Source of the DNA: an uncultured Collinsella sp.
Lineage (GTDB): Bacteria > Actinomycetota > Coriobacteriia > Coriobacteriales > Coriobacteriaceae
Length of the DNA: 64,000 bases
Assembly: GCA_900541055.1 (NCBI GenBank)
Contig: UQHZ01000002.1
Span: 62,001 to 126,000, forward strand
Direction: 5' to 3'
The notes under the pieces are model-generated. The model worked only from the letters and a program-made list of their open reading frames with translations. It did no database searches and was not told where the DNA came from. The translations under genes were made by a program, and so were the position numbers. Shown piece after piece: positions 33,918-42,903 of the stretch (its first letter is position 1; each line of letters opens with the position of its first letter).

Positions 33918-35048
33918 CTAGGCGCGGTGCCAGTCGGTCAGGCAGGCATCGAGGGAGGCGATGAGCGCATCCTTGTCCATGTGACGGCCGATGATGCACA
34001 GGCTCGTCATGCGGTCGCCCGTCTCGTCGTCCCAAATCTGCATGATTTCGGGGTTCTCGTCGATGATCTTCTGCTTCTCGCCCTCGGGCGCCGAGTCGAC
34101 AAACAGGCCGTTCTCCATCAGGCGCATCTGGTGGCCGGCCTGCTCAAACATGTAGCACATGTCCGGATCGCCAGTCTGCCACAGCGGACCTTTGACGCGG
34201 ATGACCTCGTCGGGCCACTCCTGCTCAACAAAATCGGTGAACTTCTGCAGGTCAAACGGCTTGCGGCGCGAGTACACAAAGGTCTCGATGTCGTACTCGA
34301 GCACCTCGGGGTCGTCGTGCTCTTCGGGATGCTCCATGGCCTCGATCCAGGCGGCGGAGTTGTAGGCGCGCATAAAGTCGAAGCGGTCGGTATCGAGCAG
34401 CTCCTCCATGGGGACCTCGCCGTTTTGGGCCTCGACGATCACGGCGTCTTTCTGCAGGCTGCGCACGATGGCCTTGAGCTCGGCGATCTGCTCAGGGCTC
34501 ACGGTATCGGTCTTGTTGAGGATCAGCGTGGAGCAAAACTCGATCTGCTGGATGAGCAGGCTCTCGATGTCGTCCTCGTCGATATCCTCAGCCAGCAGGT
34601 CGCGGCCGCCGTTGAACTCGTCGTACATGCGGGCGCAGTCGACCACGGCCACGATGTTGTCGAGCGCGAGCTTGGGCTCGCCGCCCACCTTGGCCTCGTC
34701 GCAGAAGCTCGAGATGGTGTAGGCGATGGGGATAGGCTCGCAAATGCCCGAAGCCTCGATGATGATGTAGTCGAACTTGCCCGAATCGGCGATGCCCTGC
34801 AGCTGGTTGGCCAGGTCGTCCGAAAGCGTGCAGCAGATGCAGCCGTTGGTGAGCGGGATGAGGTCGTCGGTCTCGGAAAGGCCGCCGTCGGCGATAAGGC
34901 TGGCGTCGACGTTGATCTCGCCGATATCGTTGACGATCACGGCGGCGCGGATGCCGCCGTCGTTAGCGAGGATGTGGTTGAGCAGCGTGGTCTTGCCGGC
35001 ACCGAGGTATCCGGTAAGCATGATGATCTTCACAGGTTTGTTGGGCAT
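33918..35048 (-). CDS. CobW/COG0523-family GTP-binding protein
   Basis: 376 aa from the ATG at 35048 (MPNKPVKIIMLTGYLGAGKTT), with AAAGGAGGG upstream. Walker A GYLGAGKTT, the metal-binding signature GCICCTL, EASGICEP, NKTD, and a CobW C-terminal domain (FVYSRRKPFDLQKF..., VKGPLW) are present. COG0523 proteins are metal chaperones; the substrate metal (Zn, Co or Fe) is not visible. The long acidic insert is family-typical. The ArsC-like and flavodoxin-like genes lie just upstream on the same strand. Confidence 0.88.
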   Translation of the reverse strand: MPNKPVKIIMLTGYLGAGKTTLLNHILANDGGIRAAVIVNDIGEINVDASLIADGGLSETDDLIPLTNGCICCTLSDDLANQLQGIADSGKFDYIIIEASGICEPIPIAYTISSFCDEAKVGGEPKLALDNIVAVVDCARMYDEFNGGRDLLAEDIDEDDIESLLIQQIEFCSTLILNKTDTVSPEQIAELKAIVRSLQKDAVIVEAQNGEVPMEELLDTDRFDFMRAYNSAAWIEAMEHPEEHDDPEVLEYDIETFVYSRRKPFDLQKFTDFVEQEWPDEVIRVKGPLWQTGDPDMCYMFEQAGHQMRLMENGLFVDSAPEGEKQKIIDENPEIMQIWDDETGDRMTSLCIIGRHMDKDALIASLDACLTDWHRA

Positions 35049-35134
35049 GTGCCCTCCTTTGTTAGACATGGCTTACAGTTGAATCTTATGCCAAACGCCT
35101 GCTCTTATACCCACGCGCCGGCAAATAACACAAG

Positions 35135-35476
35135 CTACTCCCAGGCTCCCCATACATCGGGGCAATAACCGACGGTGGCCTTTTTGCCGTTGCGTACGAT
35201 GGGTTCGGCCAAGACCTGCTGGTTCTCGAGCAGCTTGTCAAAGCGCTGGCTGGGGGTAAGGTGCTGAATAAGTGCGAGCGTTTCCTCGTCCTTGGCTTTG
35301 GGGTTGAGCAGTTTGTCGATACCGCCGACCGCCTGCATCACGCTCGTGAGCTCGCCCTTGCTCATCTCCTTTTCCCTAAGGTCAATAAACTGCACCTTAA
35401 TGCGGCGCTCCTTAAAATAGCGCTGGGCCTTCTTGGTATCGAAAGACTTTTTGGTTCCAAAAATCTGGATATTCAT
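35135..35476 (-). CDS. ArsC/Spx-like protein lacking active-site cysteines
   Basis: 113 aa, the length of ArsC/Spx proteins. N-terminal IQIFGTKKSFDTKKAQRYFKERRIKVQFIDLREK and C-terminal LAEPIVRNGKKATVGY match the fold. The position of the catalytic Cys (GxxxCxxxR/K or CxxC) reads GTKKSFDTKKA, so both cysteines are absent; the only Cys is near the end (GYCPD). It is probably not an arsenate reductase. It sits 11 bases after the flavodoxin-like gene, likely co-transcribed. Confidence 0.8.
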   Translation of the reverse strand: MNIQIFGTKKSFDTKKAQRYFKERRIKVQFIDLREKEMSKGELTSVMQAVGGIDKLLNPKAKDEETLALIQHLTPSQRFDKLLENQQVLAEPIVRNGKKATVGYCPDVWGAWE

Positions 35477-35487
35477 GCTCCGCCGCT

Positions 35488-36111
35488 CTATCGAATGAAG
35501 TTGGTCGTTGCTCGATCTGCCTCGGGTGCGTTGATACCGGCGGCCTGTCCTGCCTCGATACAGCGCAGGAGCCAGGCCATGTTTTTGCCGATGTTTCGCA
35601 TGGTGGCAAGGCCCTCGGCATCCCCATCGGCGTCGCCGGGCACGCGGCCAAACACGTTGTTCCAGTAGGTGGAGGCAACCACAGGCATTTGCTTAATGGT
35701 GAAGTACTTGTTGAGCACATCGAACGTGGTCGACGTGCCGCCGCGACGGGCGACGGCGACCGCGGCGCCGGGCTTGTGCTCAAAGGCATGCCCGCCTGCA
35801 TAGAAGGCGCGATCGAGGGCTGAGAGGATGCGTCCGCTGGGATGCGCATAGTAGACGGGGGAGCCAAAGACAAAGCCATCTGCCTGCTCGGCGGCAGCGA
35901 TGAGCTCGTTCACCACGTCGTCGTCAAAGGTGCAGCGACCGCCAAGCTTGCCGCACTGGCCGCAACCGATGCAGTCGCGAATGGGCTTGGCGCCCAGCTG
36001 GAACACCTCGGTATCGATGCCCTCGGCGTTGAGTTGCTCGGAGACCTCGGCGAGTGCGCGGGCGGTATTGCCGTTTGCCTTGGGACTGCCATTGACCAAA
36101 AGAACCTTCAT
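35488..36111 (-). CDS. Flavodoxin-like NAD(P)H-dependent oxidoreductase
   Basis: 207 aa from the ATG at 36111 (a GTG lies just before it). MKVLLVNGSPKANGNTARAL binds the FMN phosphate; DCIGCGQCGKLGGRCTFDDD is the cysteine pair common in iron-sulfur-flavoprotein-like reductases; FGSPVYYAHPSGRI and GGHAFEHKPGAAVAVARRGGTSTTFD follow. Members reduce quinones, azo compounds or metals. It heads a probable operon with the ArsC-like gene. Confidence 0.85.
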   Translation of the reverse strand: MKVLLVNGSPKANGNTARALAEVSEQLNAEGIDTEVFQLGAKPIRDCIGCGQCGKLGGRCTFDDDVVNELIAAAEQADGFVFGSPVYYAHPSGRILSALDRAFYAGGHAFEHKPGAAVAVARRGGTSTTFDVLNKYFTIKQMPVVASTYWNNVFGRVPGDADGDAEGLATMRNIGKNMAWLLRCIEAGQAAGINAPEADRATTNFIR

Positions 36112-36185
36112 CACAAACTCCCTCTGCTGTTGGTGACTTCTGCAGAGGATTATCGCACGATGGGGGAGGCGGTGCGGGCGCGGTG

Positions 36186-37715
36186 CTAATCCAGTTTGGT
36201 ACCTGGCACCTGCACGGCTTTACCGAGCAACGCTTTGAGCTCGTTCAAAATGGAAACGGGCTGTCGATTGACAGCGTCCAGATGAAGCGTCGCCACACGA
36301 ATGGGCGGCTGATATTCAAGCGAGCCGATGAGCACGGGAGAACCCAGGAACCGATCGATTTCGTCTGCGATCGCATCGGTCTCTTCGGGATCAAAGTCAT
36401 CGAAAAGCGCCACGAACATTGGTCCCGTCGAGCGGAACAAGCGACCCTTGCCGCGCGAACAGTCCATGAGGCAGGCGGCGCTTTCGGCGAGCACGCGGTC
36501 GCCTGCATCGAATCCAAAGCGGGCATTGACTTCGGCGATATCGTCGACCTTAATGGCAATAAAGCCTGCCTCGCGCGCCACGCGGCGCATCTCTCCAATA
36601 GCGTTGACCAGCGCGTGGACATCGCCCAGGCCCGTTACCGAGTCGGTCGTATCTGCCAAGCTTCGGTTGATGATAATGCCCACATACATGCTGGGCTCGG
36701 TATCGGTGCCGTCCAAACGGTAGCCCGTGCAGTCGCAAAGCACGTATTTTCCGGTGGCATCCATTACGCGATACTGCATGTAATGGAAGTGCCACGTGCC
36801 GTTTATCACCATGTCGAGCTCGGCGCGTACGTTGTCGCGGTCCTCGGGATGAACGCGGGCGAGCCACATGTCGAGTGAGTTAAAGGGGTGCTGGGAGGGC
36901 AGGTCAAAATCGCGCACGGCGTTAACCGACCATTGCGATTCTCCCGTATCGAGGTTAAGGATGAACGGATAGCGTGTCTCGGAGCTCATGGAGATCGCTT
37001 GGAACACCCGGTCGTTGCAGGGAAGCTGATCGACGATTGGGCGTTGCGGCGCGTCATTGTCTTTCGGTTGCTGCACACGATGCATAAGCTTATAGCGATA
37101 CATCTTGCGATCGGCATCCATCGTCATCTGGCGACGCGTGTCGCCGGCAAGTGGATCGACGCGCGAGCAGCCAAAGCTAAAGCTGGCGATCATGGGCGCC
37201 TTGCCACCTGAGCTCGCCTCGATCAGCCCGGCACGTACCCGCTCCAAGCGCTGCTCGAGTTCGGTCTCGTTTGCGGAGAGCGAGATGAGCACAAACTCGT
37301 CTCCACCGATACGGAACAGCATCTCATCGTGCTCCATGGTTTCGGAGAGCGTGCGGCAGATGCTCAGAATATAGCGATTGCCTTCGGCGTGGCCAAACCT
37401 ATCATTGCAATGTTTGAGATGGTCGATGTCAATATAGGCGCAGGTGAAGGGGTCACCTTTGTGCCAGAGTTGCTCGACGTGACGGTCGAGTCCGCCGCGG
37501 TTGCCCAAGTTGGTGAGCGGGTCGATATAGGCGTTGCTCTCAAGCAGCCGGCGCTCTTGTTGCAGGATGGCATGCGTCTTTTGCAGTTGCTCGCCAACGG
37601 CGCGCAGCTCAGCAGGCAGCGCGGCAACATCGAGTTCGGCGGTCGAGATGCCATTCGCAAGTCGCTGAAGATAGGCAATAATCGATTGCTCGCCCAGGCG
37701 ATATGACTCGTTCAT
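36186..37715 (-). CDS. Diguanylate cyclase with PAS and a degenerate second GGDEF domain
   Basis: 509 aa from the ATG at 37715; AAGGAGG precedes it. A helical N-terminus leads to a GGDEF domain (DPLTNLGNRGG, then RIGGDEF) at about 65-220, with no RxxD inhibitory site before it. A PAS-like domain (SRYPFILNLDTGESQWS..., HPEDRDNV) spans about 225-350. A second GGDEF-like fold near 360-500 (DSVTGLGDVHALVNAI, FRSTGPMFVAL) lacks the GGDEF motif. Membrane helices are absent, so it is cytoplasmic. It is adjacent to and similar in layout to the protein at 37843. Confidence 0.85.
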   Translation of the reverse strand: MNESYRLGEQSIIAYLQRLANGISTAELDVAALPAELRAVGEQLQKTHAILQQERRLLESNAYIDPLTNLGNRGGLDRHVEQLWHKGDPFTCAYIDIDHLKHCNDRFGHAEGNRYILSICRTLSETMEHDEMLFRIGGDEFVLISLSANETELEQRLERVRAGLIEASSGGKAPMIASFSFGCSRVDPLAGDTRRQMTMDADRKMYRYKLMHRVQQPKDNDAPQRPIVDQLPCNDRVFQAISMSSETRYPFILNLDTGESQWSVNAVRDFDLPSQHPFNSLDMWLARVHPEDRDNVRAELDMVINGTWHFHYMQYRVMDATGKYVLCDCTGYRLDGTDTEPSMYVGIIINRSLADTTDSVTGLGDVHALVNAIGEMRRVAREAGFIAIKVDDIAEVNARFGFDAGDRVLAESAACLMDCSRGKGRLFRSTGPMFVALFDDFDPEETDAIADEIDRFLGSPVLIGSLEYQPPIRVATLHLDAVNRQPVSILNELKALLGKAVQVPGTKLD

Positions 37716-37753
37716 GATGGATAACCTCCTTGGGCGGAACAACGGTTTGTATC

Positions 37754-37784
37754 ATATCCCCAATTCGGTTTGAACTGGGGATAT
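37754..37784. promoter_or_regulatory. Hairpin between the two GGDEF genes
   Basis: ATATCCCCAATTC pairs with GAACTGGGGATAT (one mismatch) around GGTTT. It lies in the leader of the 36186-37715 gene, downstream of the 37843 gene. It could be a terminator or an mRNA-leader element; no T-run is visible and it does not look like a known c-di-GMP aptamer. Confidence 0.45.
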
Positions 37785-37842
37785 AAGTTAGCTAATGGAG
37801 ACAAATGCCCCCTTCGGCGGTGGCGTTTTGCGCGCGAGCGTA

Positions 37843-40560
37843 TCAGTTGTTATTGCCGCCATCGAGCAATGCCTCAAAATCCTTCGCCGGCATGGGGCGG
37901 TAGTAGAGGAAGCCCTGAGCGTAGCGGGCACCCATGTGGCGTAGCATGTTTGCCTGCTCATCTGTCTCGACGCCTTCGATTACAATGGGCAGATGGAGCG
38001 ACTGCGCCATCTCGAGCATCGATGACACGATCTGCGCGCTGCGGCCTTGATCGCGGTCGGTGGGCACAAAGGTGCGGTCGAGCTTGATGACGTCGACATT
38101 GACGTTCTTGAGCATCGCGAGCGTGGACTGACCGGTGCCAAAATCGTCCATATAGGTCGAGAAGCCGCGGGTGTGCAAGTCGGCTGTCAGTTTGTCCACG
38201 GCTTCGGACTCTCCGGTATAGGCGGTCTCGGTGATCTCGATGCGCATGAGCTCGGGCGGCAGGTTGTATTGGGCGGCGAGCGATCCCATATGCTCGGCAA
38301 CGTCGCAGGCAAGAATGTCCACGCGAGACACATTAAGCGAGACCGGAACCACGCGAAGACCGCGATCGAGACGCTCGCGAAGCCATATGGCGACACCCTG
38401 CCAAATGTACTTGTCGAGCGTCACCACAAAGCCGCTTTCCTCGAGTGCAGGGATAAACGTTGCGGGCGAAATGAGAGAGCCGTCCTTGTCAATCCAGCGC
38501 GTAAGTGCCTCGGCGCCAATGATCTCGCCGGTTTCCATATCGACCTGGGGCTGCAGGTAGTACGTGATGCGGCCATTTGAGAGCGCGTACTGGAACTCGG
38601 TCAGCGTGCGGTGGAACGCAATCTCGTGTTCATATTCTTCGGGGCGGAAAATAGCAATGCGCTCCTTGAAGTCGTTTTTGGCGCGTCGATTGGTAAACAT
38701 GGCCTTTGCCTGCGCATCGATGGTGATCTCCTCATTGGAGTCGATGGGGTAAATGCCCATGGACGGCCAAAAACCTACGCCGTCATCATGCCTGGCTACT
38801 GCCTCGCGAACGCGGTTGTAGATTTGATGGACGGTGATGTGCTTAAAGGGGATGAGTACGCAAAAGTCATCTTGGCCCCAGTACCCTGCGACGCCCATAT
38901 CGGCATTCTCGATGTCCTTGAGGACCGTGCCCACATCGGCGAGTACGCGGTCGCCCTCGGCCTGGCCGTGCCATTCATTAAACAGGCGCATGTGACCCAT
39001 GTCGACGGTGGCGATGCACCAGGTGTCGTCGCGCCTTGCCTCGAGAAATGCGTTGGCGCGCCGCATAAACTCGCTGGGTCGATAGAGGCCCGTGAGCGAG
39101 TCGATACGTTCGGCGATGGCGCTTTTGCGCTCCGCCTCGGGTATGGGGAGGCTGTCGTTGGGAACAAGCCCGCCGGCCGTGCGAAGGCGACGGTCGAGTT
39201 CGCCTAAAACGGCGGTCGCTTGATGGGCTAAGTGCTCGTAAAAGGCCGGGACGACAAGGCAGACGGGAGTAATGGTGTCGCCTGCGATTTGAACAGGAGC
39301 GAAAACGGCCTCTTTAAGGTGGCGGGTCAGTTGCTCGAATGCCTCGTGGTCCAAATCGTTGCTGAGCACGACGAACTGGACGCTTCGTGAACGGAAGACC
39401 CGGCTTCTGCCGCGGGTGATCGACAGCATGCGGCCTGCGTATTCGGCAAGCATGTTGTCGACAGCCTCGGCCCCGTAGAGCTCGTTGAGATTCGCCGTGC
39501 CACGAATGCGCACCGCTATAAGCCCCGTCTCGCAGCGGTCGCGACGGCAGGCATCGATAGCGTTGACCAGCATGCGCTGCGTTCCGAGGCCTGTGGCGGC
39601 ATCGACGGTTTCGGCAAGCGAGTGGTTGACGAGTTCGCCGACATAGAGCGAGGGGACATTTCCGTCGCCGTCGATGCGAAACCCGCGAGCACGGCAGAGA
39701 ACGTAGTCACCCGCGGCATTGCGCATGCGGTACTGCATGACGCGGCGGTGTTTGGAGCCGTTAAAGATCTGGTTGATGTCGTTGGCGTAGGCCTCGAGGT
39801 CATCGGGATGGACGCGCGTCTTCCAGAAATCGCGGCAGCTGTCTATGTGCTCCGAAGGAAGACCGAGATCGCGCAAGGCACCTTGCGACCAAAGGGTGCG
39901 GTCCTTGTCCAAGTTCTCGATAAAGAAATAACGGCCCTCGTTGAGCATCGAAAAAGCGTCGAAAATACGATCGCTTATTTCGAAGTCGTCGGCGTGGACT
40001 TGCGTAATATTGCGCCGATCGAGGTGCATGGCATGACGTAGCTTGTAGTCGTACATGCGATGGTCGGCATCGAGTGTCATGCGATTGGAGGCTTCGCCCA
40101 GGGCGGGGTCGGCGTGTGCCACTCCGTAGCTAAACGAGTGGGGCATCTCGGAATCGTTGTTTTTGAGCAGGATCGTTCGGCAGTGTTCCAGACGTTCGGC
40201 GAGGTCGTCCTCGGTCGCAATCGTAGATAGGATGGCAAACTCGTCGCCGCCTATGCGAAACGCCGCCTCGTCCACTTTCATATACAGTTTGAGATAGAGG
40301 CTTACCTGCAAGATATAGCGGTTGCCCTCGTCATGCCCAAAGACGTCGTTGCAGTGCTTGAGATTGTCGATATCGATGAACGCCATGGTAACGGGGGTGT
40401 CCTGCTCCCAGAGCTCCTCGAGGGAACGGGCAAAGCCGCCACGGTTGCCAAGTCCGGTAAGCTGGTCGGTAAAGGCGGTCCTGATCAGATCCTCCTGACG
40501 CTCGAGAAGGTCACGGACGGTCTTTTCGAGCGTTTCGGTGTAATTGCTGACAGTATCCAT
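37843..40560 (-). CDS. GGDEF-PAS-GGDEF-GGDEF-EAL multidomain c-di-GMP protein
   Basis: 905 aa. The first GGDEF (about 30-190) is intact (TDQLTGLGNRGG, RIGGDEF). A PAS-like region follows (about 200-320, HPDDLEAYANDI). A second GGDEF-like fold (DAATGLGTQRM, FRSRSVQFVVL) and a third (DSLTGLYRPSEF, YWGQDDFCVL) are degenerate. The C-terminal EAL (about 650-900) keeps AEALTRW, SLNVSR, EITETA, DDFGTG, KLDRTF and IEGVET, so it can be an active phosphodiesterase. No membrane helix is seen. Both making and degrading c-di-GMP are possible in one protein. Confidence 0.88.
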   Translation of the reverse strand: MDTVSNYTETLEKTVRDLLERQEDLIRTAFTDQLTGLGNRGGFARSLEELWEQDTPVTMAFIDIDNLKHCNDVFGHDEGNRYILQVSLYLKLYMKVDEAAFRIGGDEFAILSTIATEDDLAERLEHCRTILLKNNDSEMPHSFSYGVAHADPALGEASNRMTLDADHRMYDYKLRHAMHLDRRNITQVHADDFEISDRIFDAFSMLNEGRYFFIENLDKDRTLWSQGALRDLGLPSEHIDSCRDFWKTRVHPDDLEAYANDINQIFNGSKHRRVMQYRMRNAAGDYVLCRARGFRIDGDGNVPSLYVGELVNHSLAETVDAATGLGTQRMLVNAIDACRRDRCETGLIAVRIRGTANLNELYGAEAVDNMLAEYAGRMLSITRGRSRVFRSRSVQFVVLSNDLDHEAFEQLTRHLKEAVFAPVQIAGDTITPVCLVVPAFYEHLAHQATAVLGELDRRLRTAGGLVPNDSLPIPEAERKSAIAERIDSLTGLYRPSEFMRRANAFLEARRDDTWCIATVDMGHMRLFNEWHGQAEGDRVLADVGTVLKDIENADMGVAGYWGQDDFCVLIPFKHITVHQIYNRVREAVARHDDGVGFWPSMGIYPIDSNEEITIDAQAKAMFTNRRAKNDFKERIAIFRPEEYEHEIAFHRTLTEFQYALSNGRITYYLQPQVDMETGEIIGAEALTRWIDKDGSLISPATFIPALEESGFVVTLDKYIWQGVAIWLRERLDRGLRVVPVSLNVSRVDILACDVAEHMGSLAAQYNLPPELMRIEITETAYTGESEAVDKLTADLHTRGFSTYMDDFGTGQSTLAMLKNVNVDVIKLDRTFVPTDRDQGRSAQIVSSMLEMAQSLHLPIVIEGVETDEQANMLRHMGARYAQGFLYYRPMPAKDFEALLDGGNNN

Positions 40561-40884
40561 GTTCTAAGCGGCTTTCTGAAGTCGGAGCGGATTGCCTCGG
40601 GCGAGCTCGTTGTGTACACGCATCGTTGCTCAGCGTTTTGCGTGTATCCAGGCCCCCGCCTTGCTGCGTTGTTGGGTTACTTTGCCGGCTAATGTTCGCT
40701 GTTGATAACTGCTGAGTAGTATAAACAACAGTGCAAAATTATATAGGGGTGCACATGCTGTGGGTGGCTATTATTCGACAAACGGCAGCGCGATGATGCG
40801 ATGTTCGATAAAAATGCGACTGGGGCGGTATATGTTGATGGGTATACTTGTTCCGTTTAAATTTGCGGGGACGGAGATGGTCGC
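40561..40884. other. 324-base divergent intergenic region
   Basis: The region separates the 905-aa c-di-GMP protein from the patatin gene. No ORF with a ribosome site is seen. TATACT at 40843 is a plausible -10 box for patatin. Read on the minus strand, TATAAT near 40740 and TATACT near 40720 are candidate -10 boxes for the c-di-GMP gene. The centre is AT-rich. No repeat or RNA structure stands out. Confidence 0.5.
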
Positions 40885-41754
40885 ATGGCACAGCCAACTA
40901 TGACGCGCACGGTGGGGCTGGCACTCGAGGGAGGCGGCTACCGCGGTATGTATACGGCGGGCGTGCTCGACGTTTGGATGGAGCACGGTTTGACCTGCGA
41001 CCATATGGTGGGTGTCTCGGCGGGCGCGGCGTTTGGCTACAACTTTAAATCGCGTCAGATCGGCCGCGCCATTCGCTATAACAAGGCCTATTGCGCCGAT
41101 AAACGCTATGCAGGTGTAGTAAGCTGGCTGCGAACTGGTGATATGTTCAATGCCGATTTTGCCTATCACGAGGTGCCTATCGAGCGCGATCCCATCGACT
41201 TGGAGGCGTATCGCGCCTGCCCCATGCGATTTACGTGCGTGTGTACCGATATCGAGACGGGCAAGGCCGTCTACCATGACCTGCCCTATGGCGACGAGCG
41301 GGATATCGAGTGGATCCGGGCATCGTCGGCGATTCCCGTGGCGACGCGTCCCGTTGCTATTGACGGGCATAAGTATCTGGATGGTGGCGTGGCTGATTCT
41401 ATTCCCAGTGCATGGCTGTTTGCGCAGGGGTATGGCCGCAATATCGTGGTACTCACGCAGCCGGCGGGCTTTGTGAAGCAGCCCAACAGCGTGATGCCCA
41501 TGCTGCGGCGCGTGTTCCGTCACTACCCGGAGTTTGTCGCGGCGCTTGAGCATCGGCATGAGGTCTACAATGCCACGCTCGATGACCTGGCGCGTCGCGA
41601 GGCTGCCGGCGAAATCTTTGTGGTTCGGCCGAGCGAATCGGTGAAGGTGCCGTCGCTGTGCCGCGAGCCCGATGAGCTCGAGCGCATCTATCAGATCGGC
41701 CGCCACGATGCGGAGGCGACCTTACCGGCGCTGGAAGCGTATCTGGCAGAGTAG
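40885..41754 (+). CDS. Patatin-like phospholipase
   Basis: 289 aa. The oxyanion loop GGGYRGMYTAGVLD starts near residue 16, the nucleophile Ser lies in GVSAGAAFG near 43-51, and the catalytic Asp in DGGVADSIP near 166. This is the complete Ser-Asp dyad of bacterial patatins (YjjU/RssA type), acyl hydrolases of lipids. No signal peptide is seen, so it is cytoplasmic. It is monocistronic; a bidirectional terminator follows. Confidence 0.9.
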   Translation: MAQPTMTRTVGLALEGGGYRGMYTAGVLDVWMEHGLTCDHMVGVSAGAAFGYNFKSRQIGRAIRYNKAYCADKRYAGVVSWLRTGDMFNADFAYHEVPIERDPIDLEAYRACPMRFTCVCTDIETGKAVYHDLPYGDERDIEWIRASSAIPVATRPVAIDGHKYLDGGVADSIPSAWLFAQGYGRNIVVLTQPAGFVKQPNSVMPMLRRVFRHYPEFVAALEHRHEVYNATLDDLARREAAGEIFVVRPSESVKVPSLCREPDELERIYQIGRHDAEATLPALEAYLAE

Positions 41755-41778
41755 GGCAAACTGCCGTGGACTCGGCGG

Positions 41779-41824
41779 AAAGCGCATCCCGGAATGGAGG
41801 TCCAAACTGGGATGCGCTTTTCGC
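41779..41824. terminator. Bidirectional terminator between patatin and thiE
   Basis: AAAGCGCATCCC (41779-41790) pairs with GGGATGCGCTTT (41809-41820), followed by T residues on the plus strand and preceded by A residues that serve the minus strand. It lies between convergent stops. Confidence 0.85.
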
Positions 41825-41866
41825 TATTGAAGATATGAGGCTGCGAATCGGCTGCTCGGCTTGAGT

Positions 41867-42562
41867 CTATGCCTGCTGCCAGGTGTCGACGAGTTCCTTG
41901 GCCGCGGCGTGGGGGTCGTCGGCACTGCAGACGGCGCTCACCACAAAGAAGCCATCGACGCCGGTGGCCTTGAGCTGCGGCAGGTCGGCCGTCTTGACGC
42001 CGCCGCCCACCACGATGGGCACGGGGCTTGCCGCGTGGAGTGCGGCCAGGTCCTCAAAGCTCTTGGTGATGATAGAGCCGTCGGCCGCGCGTCCGCAGTC
42101 GCGCTTGGTCTCGGTCTCGTGGAGCGGGCCGATGCCTAGGTAGTCGACTAGGCTCATGTCGGCGGTCTTGACGTACTCGAGCATCTCCTCGCAACGGGCC
42201 GAAAGGCCCACGATGGCATCGGGGCCCAAAAGTTTGCGGCAGACCTCGACGGGAATATCGCTCTGACCCACGTGCACGCCGTCGACAGCAATACCCTGCT
42301 CGCGCGCGGCGAGTACGCAGTCCAGGCGGTCGTCGATTAACAGGGCGACCTGACCGGTCTTGCCAGCCTGTGCGATTGCCTGCGCGGCATCGCCCGTCAG
42401 CGCGATGATCTCGCGGGCGCTTGCCACCTTGGAGCGCACCTGGATGCAGGTAAAGCCTGCGTCGAGCGCCTGGGCCACCACATCGCTCACGGGACGCCCG
42501 AGCGTGTTTTCGGGGCCGAGTACCAGATAGGCCGAGATATCAAGGTTGTCGCGGATACTCAT
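41867..42562 (-). CDS. thiE: Thiamine-phosphate synthase
   Basis: 231 aa TIM barrel. CIQVRSK near 36, ALLIDDRLDCVLAA near 90, VDGVHVGQSDIP, VGLSARCEEM, YLGIGPLHETETKRD and VVGGGV near 190 are the ThiE motifs for binding HMP-PP and thiazole phosphate. The enzyme joins the two moieties into thiamine phosphate. The ATG overlaps the stop of the preceding thiamine-binding gene (ATGA), so translation is coupled. It is the last gene of the riboswitch-controlled operon. Confidence 0.93.
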   Translation of the reverse strand: MSIRDNLDISAYLVLGPENTLGRPVSDVVAQALDAGFTCIQVRSKVASAREIIALTGDAAQAIAQAGKTGQVALLIDDRLDCVLAAREQGIAVDGVHVGQSDIPVEVCRKLLGPDAIVGLSARCEEMLEYVKTADMSLVDYLGIGPLHETETKRDCGRAADGSIITKSFEDLAALHAASPVPIVVGGGVKTADLPQLKATGVDGFFVVSAVCSADDPHAAAKELVDTWQQA

Positions 42563-42900
42563 CGTGCTTCCTCCTGCTTCTTGATCTGTGCTTCCATGCG
42601 CTCGAGCTTGCCGGTCATGGTGTCGGTAAATCCGGGTCGAATATCGGCTTTGAGCACGACTTCGGTGCGGATGCCCTTGCTCGCCAACACAAAGGTTGCG
42701 TCGCGCACGACCTGCATGACCTCGTCCCAGTCACCCTCGATCTCGGTGAACATCGAGGTGGTGCGGTTGGGAAGGCCGCTCTCGCGAATGACGCGCACGA
42801 CCTCGGCGACCTCGGCGGATAGCTCATCGCCGGTGCCGCACGGGGCGATGGCCACGGCGACGAGTGTGTTCATGCCGGCATTGGTTGCGGGCTCGGACAT
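42559..42900 (-). CDS. MTH1187/YkoF-type thiamine-binding protein
   Basis: 113 aa. NTLVAVAIAPCGTGDELSAEVAEVVRVIRESGLPNRTTSMFTEIEGDWDEVMQVV matches the MTH1187 (DUF77) family of small tetrameric ferredoxin-fold proteins that bind thiamine or HMP. The fold ends in a helical tail. The ribosome site GAGGAGG lies inside the end of thiM, 3 bases upstream of the gene. Its place between thiM and thiE supports a role in thiamine or precursor binding. Confidence 0.85.
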   Translation of the reverse strand: MSEPATNAGMNTLVAVAIAPCGTGDELSAEVAEVVRVIRESGLPNRTTSMFTEIEGDWDEVMQVVRDATFVLASKGIRTEVVLKADIRPGFTDTMTGKLERMEAQIKKQEEAR

Positions 42901-42903
42901 GGC

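Noticed and set aside
33825..35168. 447-codon open frame on the plus strand
   Set aside because: It is antisense to the COG0523 GTPase, and its product is rich in His/Val/Leu with no recognisable family.
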